Source of the DNA: Glacieibacterium frigidum
Lineage (GTDB): Bacteria; Pseudomonadota; Alphaproteobacteria; Sphingomonadales; Sphingomonadaceae
NCBI RefSeq assembly: GCF_007097155.1
Contig: NZ_VJWA01000001.1
Location: 1,459,501-1,523,500, forward strand
DNA: 64,000 nt
Direction of reading: 5' to 3'
Positions 23,927-32,302 of this stretch are shown piece after piece (positions within the stretch are counted from its first letter, which is position 1; each line of letters begins with the position of its first letter). The notes below the pieces were generated by a model. It worked only from the letters and a program-made list of their open reading frames with translations, made no database searches and was not told where the DNA came from. A program made the translations under genes and the position numbers.

Positions 23927-25953
23927 TTCAGCTCCTCGTCTTCCTGCCGCTCGCCGCGGCGCTGATCGCGGGCCTGGGCAACCGCCTGATCGGCAATCTG
24001 CCGGCGAAGCTTGTCACGACCGCGGCGCTGTTCGTCAGTGCGGCGCTCAGCTGGACGATCTTCCTCGACATCGGGCTTGCCCACGGCGCGGGCTACAGCG
24101 TCCGCGTCCTCGAATGGATCGTCAGCGGCGACATGCGCGTCGACTGGGCGTTCCGCGTCGATACGCTGACCGCGGTGATGCTCGTCGTCATCACCAGCGT
24201 CTCGGCGCTCGTCCACCTCTACTCCTGGGGGTACATGGACGAAGACCCCGACCAGCCGCGATTCTTCGCGTATCTCAGCCTGTTCACCTTCGCGATGCTG
24301 ATGCTAGTGACCGCCGACAACCTGGTCCAGATGTTCTTCGGCTGGGAGGGCGTGGGGCTCGCGAGCTATCTGCTGATCGGCTTCTGGTACAAGAAGCCGA
24401 GCGCAAATGCCGCCGCGATCAAGGCGTTCGTCGTGAACCGGGTCGGCGACTTCGGCTTCTCGCTCGGCATTTTCGCGACCTTCGTGGTGTTCGGCACGGT
24501 GCAGCTGACGCCGATCCTCGCCGGCTCGGCCGCGATGGCGGGCGCGACCTTCAATTTCCTCGGCGCGCAGTTCGACGTGATGACGACGCTCTGCCTGCTG
24601 CTGTTCGTCGGCGCGATGGGCAAGTCGGCTCAGCTCGGCCTGCACACCTGGCTGCCCGATGCGATGGAGGGGCCGACCCCGGTCTCGGCGCTGATCCACG
24701 CCGCGACCATGGTTACCGCGGGCGTCTTCATGGTCGTGCGCCTGTCGCCGATGTTCGAGGCCGCGCCCGACGCGCTGACCGTCGTCACCTATGTCGGTGC
24801 CGCGACCGCGCTGTTCGCCGCGACGGTGGCGTGCGTGCAGACCGACATCAAGCGCGTCATCGCCTATTCGACCTGCTCGCAGCTGGGGTACATGTTCTTC
24901 GCCGCTGGGTCGGGCGCGTTCGGCGCGGCGATGTTCCACCTGTTCACCCACGCCTTCTTCAAAGCGCTGCTGTTCCTGGGTGCCGGTGCAGTCATTCACT
25001 CGATGCACCACGAGCAGGACATGCGCTTCTACGGCGGCCTGCGTAAGTCGATCCCGATCACCTTCGCGGCGATGACGATCGGCACGCTGTCGCTGACCGG
25101 CTTTTTCTTCACCAGCGGCTATTATTCGAAGGACGGCATTCTGGAGGCGGCGTTCGCCAATGGCAGCGAGGCGTCGATGGTGGCGTTCTTCGTCGGCGCG
25201 CTCGTCGCGCTGCTGACCAGCTTCTATTCGTGGCGGCTGGTCTTCCTGACCTTCTTCGGCGAGGCGCGCTGGGGTGCGAGCGAGCACGTCCAGCATGCGC
25301 TGCACCACGACCACGGCCACGATACCGAGGACACGACCGACAGCGACCACGCGCATCACGCGTCTGCACCCGCGGGCACCGGCGGCTATCACCCGCACGA
25401 GAGCCCGTGGACGATGCTCGCCCCCCTCGTCGTGCTGTCGATCGGTGCGCTGGCTGCGGGCTTCGTCTTCCACGAGGCGTTCATCGGCGCCGAGGGCGGC
25501 ACTGTGTTCTGGAACGGCTCGGCGGTGTTCCGCGAGCCGCTCGCCGAGGCGATGCACCACGTACCCGCCTGGGTCGTGTGGACGCCCGGCGCGGTCATGC
25601 TGATCGGCTTCGCGATCGCCTACTGGGCGTACATGGCGTCGCCAACGCTGCCGGCGCGCTTCGTCGCGGGCAACCGCGGGCTGTATGCCTTCCTGACGCA
25701 CAAATGGTTTTTCGACGAATTGTACAACGCGATCTTCGTGAAGCCGGCGTTCGCCTTCGGCCGCCTGTTCTGGCGCGGTGACGGGCGGGTCATCGACCGG
25801 TTCGGGGCCGATGGTGCCGCCGCACTGGTCTCGGCGTCGAGCGGTGCGGCCAAGCGCTTCCAGTCGGGAGCGGTCTATGCCTATGCGCTGGTCATGCTGA
25901 TCGGCCTCGCGGCGGCGGCGACCTGGGTGCTGCGTCCGGCGTTGCTCGGCTGA
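23923..25953 (+). CDS. nuoL: NADH-quinone oxidoreductase subunit L
   Basis: 676 residues, a proton-pumping antiporter-like subunit with 14-16 helices and the long lateral helix at the C-terminus. Signatures: [39 protein letters not shown] and [13 protein letters not shown]. An extramembrane loop at about residues 453-495 is unusually rich in His and Asp (11 His in about 43 residues). Overlaps nuoK (ATGA) and nuoM (TGATG). Confidence 0.98.
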   Translation: MIQLLVFLPLAAALIAGLGNRLIGNLPAKLVTTAALFVSAALSWTIFLDIGLAHGAGYSVRVLEWIVSGDMRVDWAFRVDTLTAVMLVVITSVSALVHLYSWGYMDEDPDQPRFFAYLSLFTFAMLMLVTADNLVQMFFGWEGVGLASYLLIGFWYKKPSANAAAIKAFVVNRVGDFGFSLGIFATFVVFGTVQLTPILAGSAAMAGATFNFLGAQFDVMTTLCLLLFVGAMGKSAQLGLHTWLPDAMEGPTPVSALIHAATMVTAGVFMVVRLSPMFEAAPDALTVVTYVGAATALFAATVACVQTDIKRVIAYSTCSQLGYMFFAAGSGAFGAAMFHLFTHAFFKALLFLGAGAVIHSMHHEQDMRFYGGLRKSIPITFAAMTIGTLSLTGFFFTSGYYSKDGILEAAFANGSEASMVAFFVGALVALLTSFYSWRLVFLTFFGEARWGASEHVQHALHHDHGHDTEDTTDSDHAHHASAPAGTGGYHPHESPWTMLAPLVVLSIGALAAGFVFHEAFIGAEGGTVFWNGSAVFREPLAEAMHHVPAWVVWTPGAVMLIGFAIAYWAYMASPTLPARFVAGNRGLYAFLTHKWFFDELYNAIFVKPAFAFGRLFWRGDGRVIDRFGADGAAALVSASSGAAKRFQSGAVYAYALVMLIGLAAAATWVLRPALLG

Positions 25954-27470
25954 TGCTTTCGCTATTGATCCTGCTGCCGCTCGTCGGCGCGGCCTTCGTG
26001 CTGTGGAGCGGCAATGCCGCGACCGCGCGGTGGACGGCGCTCGTCATCACCCTCGTCGAACTGGCGCTCGGTATCGCGCTGTGGGCAGGATTCGACACCG
26101 GCACCGCGGCGTTCCAGTACGTCGAGAAGCTCGACCTGTTCGCACCCTATTTCAGCTGGCACCTCGGCATCGACGGCATCGCGCTGATGCTGATCGTGCT
26201 CAGCGTCTTCCTGATGCCGCTGTGCATCCTCGCGTCGTGGACCTCGATCGAGAAGCGTGTACCGGAGTACATGGCGGCGTTCCTGTTGATGGAGACGCTG
26301 ATGCTCGGCGTCTTCGCGGCGAAGGACCTGTTCCTGTTCTACGTCTTCTTCGAAGGCGGACTGATCCCGATGTACCTGATCATCGGCATCTGGGGTGGCG
26401 GGCGGCGCATCTACGCCAGCTACAAGTTCTTTCTCTACACGCTGCTCGGCTCGGTGCTGATGCTGCTGGCGATGCTGTACATGGTCGGCGTCGCGGGTAC
26501 GACCGACATCGCCGCGCTGACGGCGTACGATTTCAGCGCCGAAGCGCAAACCTGGCTGTGGCTAGCATTCTTCGCGTCGTTCGCGGTCAAGATGCCGATG
26601 TGGCCAGTCCATACCTGGCTGCCCGACGCGCACGTCGAGGCGCCGACCGCGGGCTCGGTGATCCTCGCGGGCGTCCTGCTCAAGCTCGGCGGCTACGGCT
26701 TCATCCGCTTCTCGCTGCCGATGTTCCCCGAAGGCTCGGCGCAGTTCCTGCCGCTGATGTTCGGCCTCAGCGTCGTCGCGGTGATCTACGCCTCGCTCGT
26801 CGCGCTCGTGCAGTCGGACATGAAGAAGCTGATCGCCTACTCGTCCGTCGCGCACATGGCGTTCGTGACCGCGGGGCTGTTCACCTTCAACCGCCAGGGC
26901 ATCGAGGGCGGTATCCTGATGATGCTCAGCCACGGGCTGATCTCGGGCGCGCTCTTCCTGTGCGTCGGCGTCGTCTACGACCGGCTGCACACGCGCGAGA
27001 TCGCGCGCTACGGCGGGCTGGCGGACAATATGCCGAAGTACGCGCTGCTGTTCCTGCTGTTCACCATGGCGTCGGTCGGGCTGCCCGCGACGAGCGGCTT
27101 CGTCAGCGAATTCCTCGTGCTGACCGGCACCTATGCGATCTCGACGTGGCTCGCGACGGGCATGACGATCGGTATCATCCTGGGCGCGGCGTACATGCTC
27201 TACCTCTATGCGCGCGTCATCTACGGCAAGTCGGCGGGTGCCGATGCGGCCGCGATGCCCGACCTTAATGCGCGCGAGATCGGTATCCTCGTCGCCGCCG
27301 CGATCCCCGTGCTGTGGATGGGGATCTACCCGCACAGCTTCCTCGCGCCGCTGCATGCGCCCGTCGGTGCGATTTTGGCCCGCGTCGAGCGCGCCGCACC
27401 GCCGTCGCAGACCATCCGCATCGGGGCGCCCGTCGCCGCGCCCGCCGCGCCAGCAGCAGCAGCCCATTGA
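25953..27470 (+). CDS. nuoM: NADH-quinone oxidoreductase subunit M
   Basis: 505 residues, antiporter-like proton-pumping subunit. Seen: FFEGGLIPMYLIIGIWGG with the key Glu, KMPMWPVHTWLPDAHVEAPT, and LIAYSSVAHMAF. The last 25 residues form a Pro/Ala-rich tail. One-base TGATG overlaps at both ends. Confidence 0.98.
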   Translation: MLSLLILLPLVGAAFVLWSGNAATARWTALVITLVELALGIALWAGFDTGTAAFQYVEKLDLFAPYFSWHLGIDGIALMLIVLSVFLMPLCILASWTSIEKRVPEYMAAFLLMETLMLGVFAAKDLFLFYVFFEGGLIPMYLIIGIWGGGRRIYASYKFFLYTLLGSVLMLLAMLYMVGVAGTTDIAALTAYDFSAEAQTWLWLAFFASFAVKMPMWPVHTWLPDAHVEAPTAGSVILAGVLLKLGGYGFIRFSLPMFPEGSAQFLPLMFGLSVVAVIYASLVALVQSDMKKLIAYSSVAHMAFVTAGLFTFNRQGIEGGILMMLSHGLISGALFLCVGVVYDRLHTREIARYGGLADNMPKYALLFLLFTMASVGLPATSGFVSEFLVLTGTYAISTWLATGMTIGIILGAAYMLYLYARVIYGKSAGADAAAMPDLNAREIGILVAAAIPVLWMGIYPHSFLAPLHAPVGAILARVERAAPPSQTIRIGAPVAAPAAPAAAAH

Positions 27471-28912
27471 TGCATCCGACCTTCGCCTCGATCCAGATCG
27501 CCGCGCCCGAACTGGTGCTGACCATCGGCAGCCTGCTGACGCTGATGCTCGGCGTGTTTCGCGGCGACCGCAGTCTGGTGCCGCTGACCTGGGTCTGCGT
27601 GCTGATCTTCGGCATTGCCGGCGTTGCAGCGGCGACGGGCGACCAGGCCGCGGCATTCGGCGGGCTGTACGTCGCCGACGGCTTCTCGGCGTATCTGAAG
27701 GTCATGATCCTGGCGGCCGCTGCGGTGTCGGCAGTGCTCGCGCTGCCGTACCTCCAGCACGCCGCGACCGGGCGGTTCGAGTACCCCGTGCTGCTGATGC
27801 TCGCGACGCTCGGCATGTGCATGATGGTCAGCGCGAACGACATGCTGACGCTTTACATCGGGCTCGAACTGCTCAGCCTCGCGTCCTACACGCTCGCCGC
27901 CTTCCACCGTAACGAGGCACGGTCGAGCGAGGCGGGGCTCAAGTATTTCATCCTCGGCGCGCTGGCGTCGGGCATCCTGCTGTACGGCATCAGCCTGGTC
28001 TACGGCTTCGGCGGCAGCACCAATTTCGAGACGCTGTCGGCGACGCTGCGCGGTCCCGCGGGCCAGTCGACGGGCGTCGTGTTCGGGCTGGTGTTCATCC
28101 TGGCGGGCCTGATGTTCAAGATCTCGGCAGTGCCGTTCCACATGTGGACGCCCGACGTCTACGAGGGCGCGCCGACACCCGTCGCGGCGTTCTTTTCGGC
28201 GGCACCTAAGGCGGCGGCGATGGGCCTGCTGGTTCGCGTCTGCGTCGAGGCATTCGGCGGCATGACCTTCGACTGGCGTCAGATCGTCAGCGTCGTGGCG
28301 ATCGCCTCGATGCTGCTCGGCGCGGTCGGCGCGATCGGCCAGACCAACATCAAGCGGCTGCTCGCCTATTCGTCGATCGCGAACGTCGGCTTCGCGCTGA
28401 TCGGCCTCGCCGCGGGCACCGTTGAGGGCATTTCGGGCGTGCTGTTCTACATGGCGGTCTATCTGGTGATGACCCTCGGCGCGTTCGTCTGCGTGCTGCA
28501 GATGCGCGACGCGGACGGCAAACCGGTTGAGACGCTGAGCAGCCTCAACGGCCTGTCGCGCAGCCGCAAGGGGCTCGCGGCGGCGCTCGCGGTGCTGATG
28601 TTCAGCCTCGCGGGCATCCCGCCGCTGCTCGGCTTCTGGCCCAAGTTCGCAGTGTTCACGGCGGCAATCGACACGCAGCTGTACCTGCTCGCGGTGATCG
28701 GCGTCGTCGCGTCGGTGATCGGCGCCTATTATTACCTGCGCGTCGTCAAGGCGATGTACTTCGACGAGCCCGCGCCGGCGTTCGCGGCTTCCGACAGCCG
28801 CGTCAATGCGGGCCTGATCGGCATCGCGGCGCTGTTCTGCTCGCCGCTCGGCATGCTGGCGATCACGCCGCTGGTCGGCGCGGCGCGCGTCGCGGCGCGG
28901 GCGCTGTTCTGA
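27470..28912 (+). CDS. nuoN: NADH-quinone oxidoreductase subunit N
   Basis: 480 residues, third antiporter-like subunit. The start MHPTFASIQIAAPELVLT at 27470 lies one base inside the nuoM stop. Signatures: IGLELLSLASYTLAAF, FKISAVPFHMWTPDVYEGAPTP and LLAYSSIANVGFALIGL. The stop TGA at 28910-28912 overlaps the apparent CTG start of birA. Confidence 0.98.
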   Translation: MHPTFASIQIAAPELVLTIGSLLTLMLGVFRGDRSLVPLTWVCVLIFGIAGVAAATGDQAAAFGGLYVADGFSAYLKVMILAAAAVSAVLALPYLQHAATGRFEYPVLLMLATLGMCMMVSANDMLTLYIGLELLSLASYTLAAFHRNEARSSEAGLKYFILGALASGILLYGISLVYGFGGSTNFETLSATLRGPAGQSTGVVFGLVFILAGLMFKISAVPFHMWTPDVYEGAPTPVAAFFSAAPKAAAMGLLVRVCVEAFGGMTFDWRQIVSVVAIASMLLGAVGAIGQTNIKRLLAYSSIANVGFALIGLAAGTVEGISGVLFYMAVYLVMTLGAFVCVLQMRDADGKPVETLSSLNGLSRSRKGLAAALAVLMFSLAGIPPLLGFWPKFAVFTAAIDTQLYLLAVIGVVASVIGAYYYLRVVKAMYFDEPAPAFAASDSRVNAGLIGIAALFCSPLGMLAITPLVGAARVAARALF

Positions 28913-29607
28913 TCACGCATCTCGCGACCGTCGGTTCGACCAACGACTGGCTGACCGAGCGCGCCGCGACCCTGCCCGACGGGTCGTGGGTGTTCGCCGA
29001 TGCGCAGACCGGCGGGCGCGGGCGGCGGGGCAGGGCGTGGACGTCGCTGCCGGGTAATGTCTTCGCCAGTGTGCTGACCCGCCCACAGCCGGGCGAGGGG
29101 CCGACTCAGCAACTGTCGTTCGTCGCCGCTCTGACCCTGGCAGGGGCGCTCGACAGCTACGCCGAGGCGCATCGCCTGACGCTCAAATGGCCCAACGACG
29201 TGCTGCTCGACGGCACCAAGGTGGCAGGCATCCTACTCGAGAAGCAGGGCGACGCCTGCGTCATCGGTATCGGCGTCAACCTTGCTGCGCACCCGGTCGA
29301 CAGCGAGCGCCCCGCGACTTCGCTCGCCGCAGCGGGCATAGCTCCGCCGTCGCCCTCTGCATTCGTCGAAGACTTGTCCGGAAATTTCGTCCGCACCCGC
29401 GCCACGTGGCGGGACCATGGCTTCGCCGCGACCCGCACCGCTTGGCTCGCTCGTGCCGCCGGCATCGGCCGCCCGCTGGTCGCACGGCTGGGCAGTGAGG
29501 CGCTGACCGGCGTCTTCGAGGGGCTCGCCGACGACGGCGCGCTGCAGTTACGGCTGGACAACGGTGCCGTGCGCGCCGTCCATGCCGGCGAAGTCTTCGG
29601 GGTCTAG
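28909..29607 (+). CDS. birA: Biotin--[acetyl-CoA-carboxylase] ligase, apparent CTG start
   Basis: Attaches biotin to the carrier domain of acetyl-CoA carboxylase. About 232 residues without the N-terminal repressor helix-turn-helix, so ligase only. The conserved N-terminal motif GSTNDWL is encoded at about 28933-28953, followed by the biotin/ATP loop GGRGRRGRAW, KWPNDVLLDG and KVAGILLE. The only ATG/GTG/TTG codon in this frame near the start is GTG 28990, which would cut off the GSTN motif. No such codon was found back through 28681 either. A CTG at 28909 overlaps the nuoN stop as CTGA, matching the ATGA junctions of this operon, and gives LITHLATVGSTN. A CTG start is therefore inferred. Confidence 0.85.
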   Translation: MITHLATVGSTNDWLTERAATLPDGSWVFADAQTGGRGRRGRAWTSLPGNVFASVLTRPQPGEGPTQQLSFVAALTLAGALDSYAEAHRLTLKWPNDVLLDGTKVAGILLEKQGDACVIGIGVNLAAHPVDSERPATSLAAAGIAPPSPSAFVEDLSGNFVRTRATWRDHGFAATRTAWLARAAGIGRPLVARLGSEALTGVFEGLADDGALQLRLDNGAVRAVHAGEVFGV

Positions 29608-29610
29608 GCC

Positions 29611-30390
29611 ATGCTGCTCGCCATCGACGTCGGCAATACCAACATCGTCTTCGCCTTGTGCGCTGGCGACGAGATCTGCCAGCGCTGGCGCATCTCGACC
29701 GACCGCAACCGCACGGCGGACGAATATGCCGTCTGGCTCAACCAGCTGATGAGCCTCGAAGGCGTCGAGCGCGCGACCATCGACGCCGCGATCATCGCCA
29801 CTGTCGTGCCGCCGACCTTGTTCAACCTCCAGCATCTGTGCCGCAAATATTTCAGCGTCGAGCCGCTGGTCGTCGGGGCGGAGGGTGTCGACCTGGGCCT
29901 GCGTATCGACCTGCCCAACCCGTCCGAGGCGGGCGCCGACCGCATCGTCAACGCGGTCGCGGCGCATGCCGCGTTCGTCGGCGACCTGATCGTCGTCGAC
30001 TTCGGCACCGCGACGACCTTCGACGTGGTGGGGGCGGACGGCAGCTACCGCGGCGGGGCGATTGCGCCGGGCATCAACCTCAGCATGGACGCGCTGTACA
30101 ATGCCGCCGCGCGGCTGCCGCGGATCGCGGTCGAGCCGCCCGCCGACGGCCGGGTGGTCGGGCGCGGCACCGTGTCCGCTATGCAGTCGGGCGTCTTCTG
30201 GGGCTATGTCGGCCTCATTGAAGGATTGTGCGCGCGTATTATATCGGAAGTCGGGCGACCGATGACGGTCATCGCGACCGGCGGCCTCGCCACCCTGTTC
30301 AATCGCCATACTGCGGCCATCGATATGGTCGATGGCGACCTTACCATTCGCGGTTTGATCCGCATTCACAGCATCAACAAGAGACCCTGA
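29611..30390 (+). CDS. coaX: Type III pantothenate kinase
   Basis: 259 residues. First step of coenzyme A synthesis: phosphorylation of pantothenate. It begins [17 protein letters not shown] with the Asp of the ASKHA phosphate loop. [15 protein letters not shown] and [12 protein letters not shown] follow (about 110-140), and [12 protein letters not shown] with the later ATGGLATLF complete the fold. Type III enzymes are insensitive to CoA feedback. It starts 3 bp after birA and ends 4 bp before the RNase J gene. Confidence 0.97.
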   Translation: MLLAIDVGNTNIVFALCAGDEICQRWRISTDRNRTADEYAVWLNQLMSLEGVERATIDAAIIATVVPPTLFNLQHLCRKYFSVEPLVVGAEGVDLGLRIDLPNPSEAGADRIVNAVAAHAAFVGDLIVVDFGTATTFDVVGADGSYRGGAIAPGINLSMDALYNAAARLPRIAVEPPADGRVVGRGTVSAMQSGVFWGYVGLIEGLCARIISEVGRPMTVIATGGLATLFNRHTAAIDMVDGDLTIRGLIRIHSINKRP

Positions 30391-30394
30391 TTTA

Positions 30395-32038
30395 ATGACA
30401 CCCGGTAAAGAACTGATTTTCCTGCCCTTGGGCGGGTCGGGCGAGATTGGCATGAACGTCAACCTGTACGGCTGCAACGGCAAGTGGGTGATGGTCGACC
30501 TCGGCATGACCTTCGCCGATCCCAGCTATCCCGGCGTCGACCTGATCCTCCCCGACCTCAGCTTCATCGAGGAGCGCCGCAAGGACCTGCTCGGCGTCGT
30601 GTTGACCCATGGCCATGAGGATCACATCGGCGCGATCCCCTATCTGGCGAACGACCTGGGCGTGCCGCTGTACGCGACGCCGTTCACCGCCGGCCTGATC
30701 CGCAAGAAGCTGGAGGAGGAGGGCATCCTCGACCAGGTCGAGCTCAACATCATCCCGCTCGCGGGCACGCTGAAGCTCGGCGATTTCACCTTCACCTATG
30801 CCGCGCTCGCGCACTCGATCCCCGAGGGCAATGCGCTGATCATCGACACGCCGTACGGGCGCGTCTTCCACACCGGCGACTGGAAGCTCGACGACAAGCC
30901 GCAGCTCGGCGTGCCGTCGACCGAGGCCGAACTGCGCGCCATCGGCGACAAGGGTGTGCTGGCGATGGTCGGCGATTCGACCAACGTCTTCAACATGGAA
31001 GCGAGCGGTTCGGAGGAGGGCGTGCGTATCGGCCTCGACGAGGTCATCCAGTCGCGCGCCAAGGGCCGCGTGCTGGTCACCACCTTCGCGTCGAATGCGG
31101 CGCGCCTTCACACGCTGGGGCAGGTCGCCAAGGACACCGGGCGGCACCTCGTGCTCGTCGGGCGGTCGATGGACCGTATCCTGACGACCGCAAAGGCAGC
31201 GGGTTACCTGAAGGACTTCCCGCCGCTGATGAGCTTCGAGAATGCCGCCAGGGCCGACCCCTCGTCGCTGCTCATCGTCTGCACGGGCGCGCAGGGCGAG
31301 CCCAACGCCGCGCTCAGCCGGATCGCCGCGGGTTCGCACTCGCACCTGAAGCTCGAGCCCGGCGACCTCGTCGTCTATTCGTCGAAGCAAATCCCGGGCA
31401 ACGAGCTGGCGATCGGCCATGTCCAGAACGCGCTCGCAGCACGGGGCATCGAGGTGATCACGGAGAAGCAGGCGCACGTCCACGTCTCGGGCCACCCGGG
31501 GCGTCCCGAGCTAGAGAAGATGTACGCCTGGATTCGCCCGCAGATCGCGATCCCCGTCCACGGCGAGCGCCGTCACCTCGAGGAGCACGCCAAGCTGGCG
31601 CTGTCGATCGGCGTGCCGCGCGCGATGGTGCCGAGCAACGGCGGCGCGATCCGCCTGGCGCCCGACGGGCCGAAGCTGGTCGGCCATGAGAAGGTCGGGC
31701 GGCTCGTGCTCGACGGCGACGTCATTCTGCCGGCCGACGGCGCGACGATGGTCCAGCGCCGCCGCATCATGCACAACGGCTATGTCTCGGCGACGCTGGT
31801 CCTGAACAAGGCCGGCAAGCTGGCTGCGGCGCCGTCGATCATCATGCAGGGCGTACCGGTTGAGGAAGACCGCGAGGACTTCATCGCCGAAATGGCCGAG
31901 GCCGCCGGCAAGGCCGGGCAGGGCGACAGCCGCAACGCCGAGAAGTTCGCAGAGAGCGTGCGGGTCGCCGTCCGCCGCGTCGCGCGCGACTGGACGGGCA
32001 AGAAGCCCGTGACCGACGTGCAGGTCGTGCAGCTCTAG
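30395..32038 (+). CDS. rnj: Ribonuclease J
   Basis: 547 residues, metallo-beta-lactamase / beta-CASP nuclease for mRNA decay and rRNA maturation in the cytoplasm. It has the zinc motif LTHGHEDHIGAIPYL around residue 72, later ligands in HTGDWKLD, the beta-CASP segment VGRSMDRIL, and HVSGHPGRPELEKMYAWIRP near residue 365. The C-terminal about 100 residues resemble the usual RNase J tail domain. It is cotranscribed with coaX upstream and a DUF1467 gene 3 bp downstream, an order common in alphaproteobacteria. Confidence 0.96.
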   Translation: MTPGKELIFLPLGGSGEIGMNVNLYGCNGKWVMVDLGMTFADPSYPGVDLILPDLSFIEERRKDLLGVVLTHGHEDHIGAIPYLANDLGVPLYATPFTAGLIRKKLEEEGILDQVELNIIPLAGTLKLGDFTFTYAALAHSIPEGNALIIDTPYGRVFHTGDWKLDDKPQLGVPSTEAELRAIGDKGVLAMVGDSTNVFNMEASGSEEGVRIGLDEVIQSRAKGRVLVTTFASNAARLHTLGQVAKDTGRHLVLVGRSMDRILTTAKAAGYLKDFPPLMSFENAARADPSSLLIVCTGAQGEPNAALSRIAAGSHSHLKLEPGDLVVYSSKQIPGNELAIGHVQNALAARGIEVITEKQAHVHVSGHPGRPELEKMYAWIRPQIAIPVHGERRHLEEHAKLALSIGVPRAMVPSNGGAIRLAPDGPKLVGHEKVGRLVLDGDVILPADGATMVQRRRIMHNGYVSATLVLNKAGKLAAAPSIIMQGVPVEEDREDFIAEMAEAAGKAGQGDSRNAEKFAESVRVAVRRVARDWTGKKPVTDVQVVQL

Positions 32039-32041
32039 GCC

Positions 32042-32302
32042 ATGAACCCCGTCTCGGCGGTCGCGATCTACATATTGTTCTGGGCCCTGACCCTGTTCGC
32101 GGTGCTGCCCTTTGGGGTTCGCACCGCGGACGAGGCGGGCGAGGCGCGCGGCCCCGGTGAGGCGGACAGCGCGCCCGTCCGCCCCGACCTGTGGCGCAAG
32201 TGCGCGTGGACGACGGTGATCGCGAGCGTGCTATTCGTGCTGTTCTACGCGAACTACGTGCAGGGCTGGGTGGCGTTAGACGACATCCCGGGCTGGGGCT
32301 AG
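32042..32302 (+). CDS. DUF1467 family membrane protein
   Basis: 86 residues with two transmembrane helices (about 5-24 and 56-76) around a charged loop containing FGVRTADEAGEA. The motif ILFWALTLFAVLPFGVRT is typical of DUF1467, a family of unknown function often found right after RNase J in alphaproteobacteria. It is the last gene of the nuo transcription unit; its stop overlaps by 4 bp the stop of the leftward gene that follows. Confidence 0.9.
   Translation: MNPVSAVAIYILFWALTLFAVLPFGVRTADEAGEARGPGEADSAPVRPDLWRKCAWTTVIASVLFVLFYANYVQGWVALDDIPGWG

Noticed and set aside
28990-29607. birA starting at GTG 28990
   Set aside because: It would remove the conserved GSTN motif encoded just upstream in the same open frame.
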